From the NCBI RefSeq assembly GCF_042683045.1, contig NZ_JBHUIT010000008.1:62001-126000 (forward strand): a stretch of DNA of 64,000 bases, written 5' to 3'. Both the position numbers and the translations under genes were made by a program. The notes below the pieces were generated by a model, which saw only the letters and a program-made list of their open reading frames with translations, ran no database searches and was not told the DNA's origin. Origin of the DNA: Luteolibacter algae (lineage in GTDB: Bacteria > Verrucomicrobiota > Verrucomicrobiia > Verrucomicrobiales > Akkermansiaceae). This document shows, one piece after another, positions 15,878 through 24,133 of this stretch. Every line of letters begins with the position of its first letter. The first letter of the stretch is position 1.

Positions 15878-16957
15878 ATGTCGAAGGTGATGGTTGGTTT
15901 GTCCGGTGGTGTGGATAGCGCGGTGGCTGCGGCTCTTCTTGTGGAAGAGGGGCACGAAGTCGTGGGCGGTTATATGAAAAACTGGATGAACGAGGAAGGC
16001 ATCCCGGGGGATTGCCCGTGGGAGCAGGACATCGAGGATGCGCATGCAGTCGCGAGGACTTTGGGTATTGAGTTCCGGGTGATCGATTTGATCGACCAGT
16101 ATAAACACAAGATCGTGGAGTATCTGGTCAATGGCTATGAGGAAGGGCTGACGCCGAACCCCGATGTCTGGTGCAATCGTGAGATGAAGTTCGGGGTTTT
16201 TCTGGATTACGCATTGAGCCAGGGTTTTGAGGCTGTCGGGACGGGGCATTACGCTCGTAGACGGGTGCTGCCGGGCGGGCAGGCGGCGATTTTACGCGGA
16301 GCGGATCCGAATAAAGATCAGAGTTACTTCCTTTCCCTCATGACAGCTTTCCAGGTGGAACACGCGCGGTTTCCCACCGGGGAAATGCTCAAACCGGAAG
16401 TGCGGGAAGTGGCGAGAAGATTCGATCTACCTGTCGCGGAGAAAAAGGATTCCCAGGGAATTTGCTTTCTGGGGCAGGTGAAAATGAGTGATTTCCTCTC
16501 ACATTATCTAGAGGACAAACCGGGGGATATCGTGGATCTCGGCGGAAGGGTCATGGGGCAGCACCGCGGTCTACACTTCTATACGATTGGCCAAAGAAAA
16601 GGCCATGGAGTCGCTTCTCCAAAGGAGGGGATGGCATATGTGGTAGTGGGCAAGAGAGCGGCGGAGAATCAGTTGGTGATCGGCTGGGACCGGGAGGATA
16701 CCGAAGGACTATATTCCAGGGAATGTGTGATCGGGAACGTTACCTCCATCAATGAAGACATCACGGTGTTGAAACGGGTGGAAGCCCAACCACGTTACCG
16801 GGCAAAGGCAGAGATCGCGCGGGTCGATAAAATGGAGGATGATCGCATAAGCCTCACCTTCGAGAAGCCGCAGCGTGCGGTGGTGGCGGGGCAAATTTGT
16901 GCTTTTTATGAGGGTGGACGTCTCCTCGGCGGAGGAGTGGTGGAAGCCGCACGATGA
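15878..16957 (+). CDS. mnmA: tRNA-specific 2-thiouridylase
   Basis: A 359-residue enzyme that thiolates U34 of Lys, Glu and Gln tRNAs. The ATP-pyrophosphatase P-loop is VGLSGGVDSAVAAALL. Catalytic cysteines are visible in NPDVWCNREMKFG (nucleophile) and GICFLGQVK (persulfide-forming Cys). The GTGHYARR, DQSYFL and GLHFYTIGQRKGHGV blocks complete the family signature. It follows the AI-2E gene by 31 nt and precedes the GYF-domain genes by 28 nt, all on the plus strand, so read-through transcription is plausible. Confidence 0.97.
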   Translation: MSKVMVGLSGGVDSAVAAALLVEEGHEVVGGYMKNWMNEEGIPGDCPWEQDIEDAHAVARTLGIEFRVIDLIDQYKHKIVEYLVNGYEEGLTPNPDVWCNREMKFGVFLDYALSQGFEAVGTGHYARRRVLPGGQAAILRGADPNKDQSYFLSLMTAFQVEHARFPTGEMLKPEVREVARRFDLPVAEKKDSQGICFLGQVKMSDFLSHYLEDKPGDIVDLGGRVMGQHRGLHFYTIGQRKGHGVASPKEGMAYVVVGKRAAENQLVIGWDREDTEGLYSRECVIGNVTSINEDITVLKRVEAQPRYRAKAEIARVDKMEDDRISLTFEKPQRAVVAGQICAFYEGGRLLGGGVVEAAR

Positions 16958-16985
16958 CTGAGTTTCTTCAAGACTGATACCGGAG

Positions 16986-17501
16986 ATGAGCACATGGTTT
17001 TATGCAAAAGAGGGAAAGCAGTTGGGTCCCGTAACCATCGAAATACTCAAGGGAAAGGCGAATAGCGGTGAAATCCTGAGTGGTGATCTGGTCTGGAAGG
17101 ATGGGATGAGCGATTGGCTACGGTTCGACCAAGTGCCGGAGCTTTGCAATACCGGTCCGCCGCCACTCCGGGCGGATCCTGCTGGGAATGTTCCATTGCC
17201 CCAGCCTCCGGCTTACAGCACTGCGCAATACCCTCAGAAAGTTCCAACATATTTCTGGATGTCGATCGTAGCGATAGGCTTGGGCCTATTTTCTTTTTGT
17301 TTTATTGGGCTGCCATTCGCGATTGTTGGGATGGTATATAGCACAAAGGTCGAGCCACTGCGTCTTACAGGCCAAATCCCGGCGGCTGAGAATGCATCCA
17401 GACTCGCAAAAATCTGGATGCTGGTCTCCCTCGCTTTTTCGATACTGCCGTGGCTGGTGATGTTAGTATTTTTCTTTTTCGCAGAGGTCTTCCAAAGATG
17501 A
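16986..17501 (+). CDS. GYF_2 domain plus CD225-like membrane protein, copy 1
   Basis: A 171-residue protein. Residues 3-55 form a GYF_2 domain (WFYAKEGKQLGPVTIEILKGKANSGEILSGDLVWKDGMSDW), which binds proline-rich peptides in other proteins. A Pro/Gln/Tyr linker follows, then a CD225/dispanin-like pair of helices (about 95-170) containing AIVGMVYSTKVE and the conserved ENASRLAKIWM segment between them. The cytoplasmic GYF head on a two-helix anchor suggests a scaffold or signalling protein; the actual role is unknown. A diverged tandem copy follows at 17561. Confidence 0.8.
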   Translation: MSTWFYAKEGKQLGPVTIEILKGKANSGEILSGDLVWKDGMSDWLRFDQVPELCNTGPPPLRADPAGNVPLPQPPAYSTAQYPQKVPTYFWMSIVAIGLGLFSFCFIGLPFAIVGMVYSTKVEPLRLTGQIPAAENASRLAKIWMLVSLAFSILPWLVMLVFFFFAEVFQR

Positions 17502-17560
17502 AGCTTTATTTGTGCTCCGGGATTGACGACTTGTAGCCGGATAGAAATATTCCACCTATC

Positions 17561-18055
17561 ATGTCTTGGTATTACTCAAAGAACGGAACGCAGCTCGGAC
17601 CCATCGCGGAAGCAGATTTGCGCTCAAAAGCGCTGAGCGGCGAAGTCCAGCCCTCGGATCTGGTCTGGAAAGAGGGAATGCCGGACTGGAAGCCATTGGG
17701 GCAAATCGCTGAGTTCCAGAGTATGCAGCCTTCAGTCCCATCAAATGGAATGGGACAGGTTCCCATCCATCAGCCGCCTGCTTATCAGGCGAATCAAATA
17801 CCTCAGAATATTCCCAATTACCTGTGGCAATCCATCGTAGCTACGGTGCTGTGCTGCATGCCGTTCGGAGTCGTAGCCATCGTCTACGCAGCAAAAGTCG
17901 ACGGAATGGTCGCTAGAGGTGATATTGCCGGTGCTCATGCCGCATCAAAATCGGCAAAGACCTGGGTAATCGCTGCAGTCGGAAGCTGGGTTGTCATTTT
18001 CCTGCTCTATATCATTATGGCCGTGATAGCCGGAGCCTCTCAGGGGTTCAACTGA
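17561..18055 (+). CDS. GYF_2 domain plus CD225-like membrane protein, copy 2
   Basis: A 164-residue paralogue of the preceding gene with the same order: GYF_2 head (WYYSKNGTQLGPIAEADLRSKALSGEVQPSDLVWKEGMPDW), a short Pro/Gln linker, and two helices around AIVYAAKVDGMVARGDIAGAHAASKSAKTWV. The head, the linker ending IPQNIPNYLWQSIVATVL, and the loop between helices align with copy 1, pointing to tandem duplication. It is followed 7 nt later by the DUF2752 gene. The function is not known. Confidence 0.8.
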   Translation: MSWYYSKNGTQLGPIAEADLRSKALSGEVQPSDLVWKEGMPDWKPLGQIAEFQSMQPSVPSNGMGQVPIHQPPAYQANQIPQNIPNYLWQSIVATVLCCMPFGVVAIVYAAKVDGMVARGDIAGAHAASKSAKTWVIAAVGSWVVIFLLYIIMAVIAGASQGFN

Positions 18056-18061
18056 TCTGCC

Positions 18062-18442
18062 GTGGTATATAAGGGCCGGATACTTGTGCTGATATGTGTG
18101 ATCCTGGGGCTGGTGCTTGCCGCGTATGCTTTGAGGGAAACCGGCGGCGCTGGCTGGATGCCCGGCTGTTTTTTCCGTAAAGCCACTGGATTTGATTGCC
18201 CCGGCTGTGGGATGACACGTGGCACCTATGCGTTTCTCAACGGTAGATTTCTGGAAGGTTTTCTTTTCAATCCTGTGGGGATAGTCCTGCTCCCGCTCGG
18301 AATGATCGGGGTGGGGTTGGAGGTGATCGGCTGGGCCCGGGGGAAGCCCCTTCCTGTGCGCTTGAGCCCGGGAAGATGGGGGGCGGGGATCATTGCGGGA
18401 ATCGTTATCACATGGTGGATAGCTCGCAATATTTGGTGGTGA
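18062..18442 (+). CDS. DUF2752 family membrane protein
   Basis: A 126-residue protein starting with GTG 7 nt after the preceding stop. It has three hydrophobic segments and the family core GFDCPGCGMTRGTYAFLNGRFLEGFLFNPVGIVLLP, in which CPGCGxTR is diagnostic. The paired cysteines could bind a metal or form a disulfide. DUF2752 genes often sit beside CD225 or TM2 membrane proteins, as here. There is no experimentally established function that I can apply. Confidence 0.82.
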   Translation: MVYKGRILVLICVILGLVLAAYALRETGGAGWMPGCFFRKATGFDCPGCGMTRGTYAFLNGRFLEGFLFNPVGIVLLPLGMIGVGLEVIGWARGKPLPVRLSPGRWGAGIIAGIVITWWIARNIWW

Positions 18443-18494
18443 CGAAGCATGCCTTGGGACTTGCGGGTGGCAGGGCATACGATAAGCTCCAGCC

Positions 18495-19241
18495 ATGAGT
18501 CTTCTGCTTGGAGTAAATATTGATCACGTTGCCACGCTGCGTCAGGCGCGGTATGCGCTTTTGCCGGAGTCTCCGAATGCGGAGCCGAGTGTCGTGGAGG
18601 CTGCGCTGGAGGCAAAAGCCGGAGGCGCGGACTCGATCACGGTGCATGTTCGCGGAGATAGGAGACATATGCAGGATGCCGATGTTTTCAGGGTGAAGGA
18701 GGCTGTCGATTTACCGCTGAATCTTGAGCTGGGAATCACGGATGAGATGCTTGATCTGGCACTGCGGCTGAAGCCTGAATTCGCGTGCTTGGTGCCGGAA
18801 ACCCGGGAGGAAGTGACCACCGAGGGTGGCTTGGATGTTACCGCGCTTTTTGGGACAGTCAGGGAGGCGGTGAATCGCCTGAAAAGTGCTGGGATCAAGG
18901 TAAGCTTGTTCATCGATCCTGTGCCGGAGCATATCGAAGCTGCGGCACGTATGGGAGCGAATATGATCGAGCTGCATACCGGCGCTTTTGCCAATGCTGA
19001 GGACCCGGCGGAAGAGATCGAGCGTCTCGCCGCCGGTGCACGTCTTGGCCACGGCTTGGGCCTACAGGTCAACGCTGGCCACGGGATCAATTACCGGAAT
19101 CTTCCGCAACTATTCACTGTTCCCCATCTCGCGGAGCTGAATATCGGTCATACGATTGTTTCGCGTGCGATGACTGTGGGCATGCGTCAGGCAGTTGCGG
19201 AAATGCTGGAAGGAATGAAGGGTTATCGCTCCTCGCAATGA
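18495..19241 (+). CDS. pdxJ: Pyridoxine 5'-phosphate synthase
   Basis: A 248-residue cytoplasmic TIM-barrel enzyme of vitamin B6 synthesis, condensing 3-amino-1-hydroxyacetone 1-phosphate with 1-deoxyxylulose 5-phosphate. The N-terminal block GVNIDHVATLRQARY contains the catalytic His. HVRGDRRHMQDADV, ELHTGAFAN and VNAGHGINYRNL are the other family blocks; the last binds phosphate. Its stop overlaps the acpS start by 4 nt. This coupling of pdxJ and acpS is common in bacteria. Confidence 0.97.
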   Translation: MSLLLGVNIDHVATLRQARYALLPESPNAEPSVVEAALEAKAGGADSITVHVRGDRRHMQDADVFRVKEAVDLPLNLELGITDEMLDLALRLKPEFACLVPETREEVTTEGGLDVTALFGTVREAVNRLKSAGIKVSLFIDPVPEHIEAAARMGANMIELHTGAFANAEDPAEEIERLAAGARLGHGLGLQVNAGHGINYRNLPQLFTVPHLAELNIGHTIVSRAMTVGMRQAVAEMLEGMKGYRSSQ

Positions 19242-19627
19242 TGATCTACGGTATCGGAATTGATGTGGTGGAAGTCGACAGAATCGAAGCCGCAATAGAA
19301 AAGCAGGGGGAGTTGTTCCTCAGAAAACTGTTCACGCAGAAGGAGCAGGAATACTGTTCCCGACAAAAGCGGCCGGCGCTGCATTTCGCCGCACGCTTCG
19401 CGGCCAAGGAAGCCGTTTCCAAAGCATTGGGGACAGGGATCGGAGGTCAGGCGGGGTGGCTGGAGATAGAAGTGATTCGTGGCGAATCCGGTGCGCCCAC
19501 GATGTTTTTCCATGGAAACGCCGCTGACTTTCTCACCGCGGAGGGAATCGCGAGTGTTCAGGTAAGCCTCAGCCATGCCCGGGATTATGCGGCTGCGAAT
19601 GCTGTGGCCATCCGGAATCCTGTATAA
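19238..19627 (+). CDS. acpS: Holo-[acyl-carrier-protein] synthase
   Basis: A 129-residue phosphopantetheinyl transferase that activates acyl carrier protein. The motifs are GIGIDVVEVDRIEAAIEK (Mg2+-binding Asp) and FAARFAAKEAVSKALGTGIG (catalytic Glu/Lys), with VSLSHARDYAAANAVA at the end. The ATG overlaps the TGA of pdxJ, so the two are likely translationally coupled. The size is normal for the family. Confidence 0.96.
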   Translation: MMIYGIGIDVVEVDRIEAAIEKQGELFLRKLFTQKEQEYCSRQKRPALHFAARFAAKEAVSKALGTGIGGQAGWLEIEVIRGESGAPTMFFHGNAADFLTAEGIASVQVSLSHARDYAAANAVAIRNPV

Positions 19628-19688
19628 ACTCTCTCTCCGGGGAGGGAAGCGGGTTGCAAACCGAAACTGTATATTCGAGTCTGTGCCT

Positions 19689-20690
19689 ATGGAAATGATG
19701 ATTCGTGGCAGACGCAACAGACGCAGTGGTGCAATCCGTGGATTGGTGAGGGAGAATCGGCTAGCCGTGGAGGATTTGATCCTGCCGGTATTTTTCCATG
19801 ATGATGCTAATCCGGTGGAAATCAGCTCCATGCCTGGCTGCACCCGGTGGTCGGTGGCAGGACTGGTCGCCGAAGTCTTAGCTGTCTATGAAATGGGTGT
19901 TCGCGCTGTTGTGCTTTTCCCAAAAATCGAGGATTCGCTGAAGAGTGCCGATGCCGCGGAGTGTGCGAATGATGAAGGATTGGTCCCACGGGTGATCCGG
20001 GAATTGAAGGAGGCTTGCCCCGGGCTGTGTGTGATCACGGATGTGGCGCTTGATCCATACAATTCCGACGGGCATGACGGGCTTGTGGTGCGGGGCAGCG
20101 ATGGTGGCCTGAAAATACTCAATGACGAGACTGTGGAGGTCCTGTGCAGGCAGGCTCTCTGCCATGCCCGTGCCGGCGCGGATATCGTTGCCCCATCCGA
20201 TATGATGGATGGCCGGGTCGGGGCAATCCGTATGGCGCTGGATGAGGCCGGTTTTTCCGACGTGGGCATCATGGCCTACACCGCGAAGTATGCCTCCGCC
20301 TACTACGGGCCCTTCCGCGGAGCCTTGGATTCCGCACCGAAAGAGGGGGATAAAAAAACTTATCAGATGGATCCGGGCAATATCCGGGAAGCCGTCCGGG
20401 AGCTATTGTTGGATGAGGAGGAGGGCGCCGATATCGTCATGGTGAAACCTGCCGGTCCCTATCTGGATGTGATCGCCCGCCTTCGTGACGAAACCACCCT
20501 GCCGATGGCTGCTTATCAGGTCAGTGGAGAGTATCTGATGATCAAGGCCGCTTGTGCCGGCGGATGGCTGGATGAAAAAGCGGTGGTGATGGAGAGCTTG
20601 CTCGGAATCAAACGTGCCGGGGCGGACATGATTCTCACATATTTTGCAAAAGATGTAGCGCGATGGCTAAGCGAAGGCACGTTTAGGTAA
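19689..20690 (+). CDS. hemB: Delta-aminolevulinic acid dehydratase (porphobilinogen synthase)
   Basis: A 333-residue enzyme of tetrapyrrole synthesis. Schiff-base lysines are visible in MAYTAKYASAYYGPFR and DIVMVKPAGPYLDVI. The metal segment reads TDVALDPYNSDGHDG: the cysteines of zinc-type enzymes are replaced by Ala/Asp, so this is the aspartate (Mg2+-type) class. The ATG at 19689 begins MEMMIRGRRNRRS; ATGs at 19695 and 19698 are alternatives. A further in-frame ATG upstream at 19575 would overlap acpS and adds non-conserved residues. The hemC and cobA-hemD genes lie far away at 59.5 kb. Confidence 0.95.
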   Translation: MEMMIRGRRNRRSGAIRGLVRENRLAVEDLILPVFFHDDANPVEISSMPGCTRWSVAGLVAEVLAVYEMGVRAVVLFPKIEDSLKSADAAECANDEGLVPRVIRELKEACPGLCVITDVALDPYNSDGHDGLVVRGSDGGLKILNDETVEVLCRQALCHARAGADIVAPSDMMDGRVGAIRMALDEAGFSDVGIMAYTAKYASAYYGPFRGALDSAPKEGDKKTYQMDPGNIREAVRELLLDEEEGADIVMVKPAGPYLDVIARLRDETTLPMAAYQVSGEYLMIKAACAGGWLDEKAVVMESLLGIKRAGADMILTYFAKDVARWLSEGTFR

Positions 20691-20707
20691 TCCTGAATCA
20701 GCGGTCC

Positions 20708-21892
20708 ATGCAGCATCCATCGAATACCAAAACCGGAATTGAAAAATGGCTGGGGCTTGCCGCGCTGGTGATGCTGGCGCTGCTTTGTTATTTCGTGATC
20801 AGACCCTTCGCCCAGGCGTTGATGTGGGCTCTGGTTTTGAGTTTCGTCCTCTATCCGGTGCAGCGGAAATTCGTGAAGTGGTTCTGCGGTAAGCACGGAT
20901 GGGCGGCGCTTACGGTGACTTTACTCGCCGTGTTATTGGTCGTCGCCCCGATTACCTTGATCGGGCTGAGTCTGGTAGATGACGGCAAAAAGCTCGCTGT
21001 GGAAGCGAAGGAGCAAGTCCTCAATGCGCCCGAGGAAGCCCCTGCATGGTTGAGCGGGATCCCGTTTCTGGGGAATGATCTTTCCGCTTACTGGCATGAT
21101 TTCATCGTTAATCGACGCGAGTGGACCAATCGCGAAAAAGCTCAGAAGGCGGCCGAAGAGGAAAATGAAGACACGAATGAAGCCGTCGAAGGGGAGGCGG
21201 CAACAGGCGACAAGGAAAGTGGCCTGAACACCATGCTGGATGAGGGTGTGGACTCTCTCCGGAAGTTTGTGATGTGGATGGGTATGGTTCTGGGCAAGGG
21301 AGTGGTGCAGATTACCATCAGTCTGTTTCTCGTATTCTTCATATTGAGAGATGCGGAAAAGCTGGGCTCGCGCTTGAAAGTGGCGGTGAGTCGCATCGCC
21401 GGAGAGCGTGGGCGCAGGCTGATGAACGTCGCGGGGCAGACTGTCAAAGGAGTCGTCTACGGATATTTGGGAACTTCTACCGCCCAGGCAATTTTAGCCG
21501 GAATAGGCTTCCTTATAGCAGGTATCCCCGGTGCCGTGCTGCTTGGCACATTAACCTTTTTCCTAGCTGTCATCCCTGTTGGCCCTCCTTTGATCTGGGG
21601 CGGCGCATCCGTATGGCTTTTCATGCAGGGAAAAACTGGATGGACGGTTTTCATGGTGATCTGGGGATTTTTTGCCATCAGCAGCGTGGATAATGTTCTG
21701 CGGCCTTTTCTGGTAAGCCAAGGCAACAAAATGCCTTTCGCCCTGATGTTTTTGGGAATGATCGGAGGAGCGGTCGCATTTGGCCTAATCGGGGTGTTCC
21801 TCGGTCCTACTTTGCTCGCCGTAGCTTTCCGGTTGGTCGATGAATGGACCGGCGCACGGCAGCAAGCCCAGCTGGAAAACGGAAAAGAGTGA
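20708..21892 (+). CDS. AI-2E family (PerM-like) membrane protein, copy 2
   Basis: A 394-residue paralogue of the gene at 14557. N-terminal helices (WLGLAALVMLALLCYFVIRPFAQALMWALVLSFVLYPVQRKF) are followed by a charged loop (REKAQKAAEEENEDTNEAVEGEAATGDKESG), then helices with YGYLGTSTAQAILAGIGFLIAGIPGAVLLG and FLAVIPVGPPLIWGGA. It starts 17 nt after hemB, so it may be expressed with it, but nothing links the functions. The substrate is unknown. Confidence 0.84.
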   Translation: MQHPSNTKTGIEKWLGLAALVMLALLCYFVIRPFAQALMWALVLSFVLYPVQRKFVKWFCGKHGWAALTVTLLAVLLVVAPITLIGLSLVDDGKKLAVEAKEQVLNAPEEAPAWLSGIPFLGNDLSAYWHDFIVNRREWTNREKAQKAAEEENEDTNEAVEGEAATGDKESGLNTMLDEGVDSLRKFVMWMGMVLGKGVVQITISLFLVFFILRDAEKLGSRLKVAVSRIAGERGRRLMNVAGQTVKGVVYGYLGTSTAQAILAGIGFLIAGIPGAVLLGTLTFFLAVIPVGPPLIWGGASVWLFMQGKTGWTVFMVIWGFFAISSVDNVLRPFLVSQGNKMPFALMFLGMIGGAVAFGLIGVFLGPTLLAVAFRLVDEWTGARQQAQLENGKE

Positions 21893-21894
21893 TC

Positions 21895-23007
21895 ATGGAC
21901 ACCGCGGACTTGAAGGAATATTTTGAAGGGAGCTTTACCTCCAGAGGAGAAATCGGCGCTGCAGTGAGTGTCTGGAAGAATGGGGAGGAACTAGTGGATC
22001 TATCCGGTGGTTATAGCGACCGAGCAAAGGAAAATCTCTGGAACTCTCATACATTGGCCCCGGTTTATTCCGCGACGAAAGGTCCCGCTGCAGCTACGTT
22101 GTTACACGTTCTCTCCTTGCGTGGACTGGATTTGGATACCTGGGTGAGTGAAATCTGGAGCGGCTTCCCGCTGGATAGCGCCACGTTCGGGGAGCTCCTT
22201 TCCCATCAATGTGGTTTGGCGGCAATGTCCTCGGTAGCGAGCGTTTTCGATCACAGGGAAGTGATCTCTGCGCTGGAAGATACCGAGCCGGAATGGCAGC
22301 CGGGCGAGGGCCATGGATATCATCCCAGAACGTATGGTTTTCTGCTGGATGACTGCGTGAGACGTCTTGCCGGACGTTCACTTGGAGAAGTCTGGAACGA
22401 GGATCTTGCCCGTCCACTCGGGCTGGATTTCTGGATAGGCCTGCCGGAATCGGAATGGGGGAGAGTGGCGACCCTGGTTCCCGGGAGAGCGAAGCCCGGC
22501 GCTTTCGAGGAAGGGTTCTACGCTGCTTTCAACCAGCCTGGAAGTTTGACAAGGAGAGCATTTTCCTCCCCCAAAGGCCTGCACGCGATTTCCGAAATGA
22601 ATGAGCCGAAAGCTTGGTCGGCCGCGCTTCCCGCAATGGGGGGAGTGGGTAGCGCTCGTGCGTTGGCAAAGTTCTACCAAGCTGCCATCGGCGCGATAGA
22701 GAGCCCGCTCTCCGGAGAAGTTCTGCGCTCATTGGGGCAGCTGCAGATCTCGGGCGAGGACAAAGTTCTTCTCCGCGAAACCGCCTTTACCGCCGGATGC
22801 CAAAAAGATCCGGTGGATGGAAACGGCAACAAGAAACGGAAGCTCTACGGTGAGTCCATTGCAGCCTTCGGGCATCCCGGAGCGGGTGGGAGCCACGCTT
22901 TCGGAGATCCCGATAGCGGGGTTTCATTCGGCTATGTGATGAACCAAATGGAACTCAGCGTCATGCCGGGTGAACGATGCCTCGGATTGGTGGAGAGGAT
23001 CGGCTAA
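21895..23007 (+). CDS. Serine beta-lactamase-fold hydrolase (esterase/class C type)
   Basis: A 370-residue protein. The nucleophile motif is YSATKGP (S-x-x-K) and the Tyr-containing YHPRTYGFLLDD corresponds to the class C second motif. GHPGAGGSHAFGDPDSGVSFGYVMNQM is the C-terminal KTG-like block with HPGAGG, as in EstB-like carboxylesterases. No signal peptide is present, so it is likely a cytoplasmic esterase rather than a resistance enzyme. Its ATG sits 3 nt after the AI-2E stop. Confidence 0.86.
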   Translation: MDTADLKEYFEGSFTSRGEIGAAVSVWKNGEELVDLSGGYSDRAKENLWNSHTLAPVYSATKGPAAATLLHVLSLRGLDLDTWVSEIWSGFPLDSATFGELLSHQCGLAAMSSVASVFDHREVISALEDTEPEWQPGEGHGYHPRTYGFLLDDCVRRLAGRSLGEVWNEDLARPLGLDFWIGLPESEWGRVATLVPGRAKPGAFEEGFYAAFNQPGSLTRRAFSSPKGLHAISEMNEPKAWSAALPAMGGVGSARALAKFYQAAIGAIESPLSGEVLRSLGQLQISGEDKVLLRETAFTAGCQKDPVDGNGNKKRKLYGESIAAFGHPGAGGSHAFGDPDSGVSFGYVMNQMELSVMPGERCLGLVERIG

Positions 23008-23023
23008 ACCCGTCGGGAAAATC

Positions 23024-24094
23024 TCAACGGAAAAGCAAGCAGATCGGGCGCGGTGCTTTGACAGTGTTTTTCGGCTCGCCGAGTTTCCCGGTTTTTTCGT
23101 CAATGCCAAGAACGGAAATGGTATCGCTGTCCTGGTGTCCGCAGAGCAGCCATTTTCCCGAAGGATCGATCTTGAAATGACGGGGGATTTTCCCTCCGCA
23201 TGGCGCATGCTGGACGAAGGTCAGCTTGCCGCTTTCCTGATCGCGCTTGAATACTGCAATGGAGTCATGGCCTCTGTTTGACGCATAGACAAAATCCCCG
23301 CCCGGATGAACTTCGATTTCCGCGGTAGTGTTCCTCTCGGTGAAGCCGTCAGGTAGAGTCGGGATCGTTTGGATCTCTTTGAAAGAGCCCGAGGCGGCAT
23401 CGTATTCGGCCACCAGGATGGAGTTGTTGATTTCGTTGAGAACGTAGGCGTGCTTCTCGTCTGCGGAAAATGTCATGTGCCGGGGACCTGCACCGGGTGC
23501 GGTCTTGAGCGATGACGGTTGGTTTTCCTCGATCTTGGATGTCGCTGGGTCGAACTTATAGATCAGCACCTGGTCGGTTCCCAGGTCGGGTGCCAGGAGA
23601 AAGCGGTTTGCGTTATCAAAATAGACACCATGTGCGTGAGCTGCTTTCTGGCGTTGCGGATGAGCGCCGGAACCGGAGATTTTTTTCAGGGAAACGATTT
23701 CTCCCGGTTTTCCATCCGCATCAATCCGGATCGTGGTAAACGATCCATCGCCATAGTTCGCAAGAGCAACCGTCCTGCCGGATGCGTCGATTGCAAGATG
23801 GCAGGGATTCACTCCACCGGCATCCGCCTCCCCGAGAAATTCCAACGTATTGCCATCGTCTATCGTAAAGCCCGCCACTTTGTTGTCACCGCCGACAGCG
23901 TATAAAATCGGCTTCTCCGGATGAAACGCGAGGAAGCCCGGGGATTTATACTCGGCGATCCGTTCGGGCGCGGTAAGCACGCCATTTGTGGCATCGAAAT
24001 CTGAGAGGTAAATTCCGTCGGCACTGGTTCCGATAAAAACCGGCTGTGCCTGGATGAATACGGTGCTAAGCAGAAGCGCTGAAATGGATTTCAT
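23024..24094 (-). CDS. Secreted lactonase-family beta-propeller protein
   Basis: A 356-residue protein with a short signal peptide (MKSISALLLSTVFIQAQ). The body is a seven-bladed propeller of the 6-phosphogluconolactonase (Pgl-like) family, with blade repeats such as YKSPGFLAFHPEKPILYAVG, HLAIDASGRTVALANYGDGS, GPRHMTFSADEKHAYVLNE and HPGGDFVYASNRGHDSIAVF. The gene lies 39 nt downstream of uxaC on the same strand, suggesting sugar-acid metabolism, but the signal peptide places it outside the cytoplasm. A role on an exported sugar lactone is inferred. Confidence 0.85.
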   Translation of the reverse strand: MKSISALLLSTVFIQAQPVFIGTSADGIYLSDFDATNGVLTAPERIAEYKSPGFLAFHPEKPILYAVGGDNKVAGFTIDDGNTLEFLGEADAGGVNPCHLAIDASGRTVALANYGDGSFTTIRIDADGKPGEIVSLKKISGSGAHPQRQKAAHAHGVYFDNANRFLLAPDLGTDQVLIYKFDPATSKIEENQPSSLKTAPGAGPRHMTFSADEKHAYVLNEINNSILVAEYDAASGSFKEIQTIPTLPDGFTERNTTAEIEVHPGGDFVYASNRGHDSIAVFKRDQESGKLTFVQHAPCGGKIPRHFKIDPSGKWLLCGHQDSDTISVLGIDEKTGKLGEPKNTVKAPRPICLLFR

Positions 24095-24133
24095 GGGTTT
24101 TGATACTTGTCAGGAAATAGGGTTCTTTCGGCA

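Noticed and set aside
21895..23007. Antibiotic-resistance beta-lactamase
   Set aside because: No export signal is present, and the motifs fit esterase-like relatives of class C at least as well.
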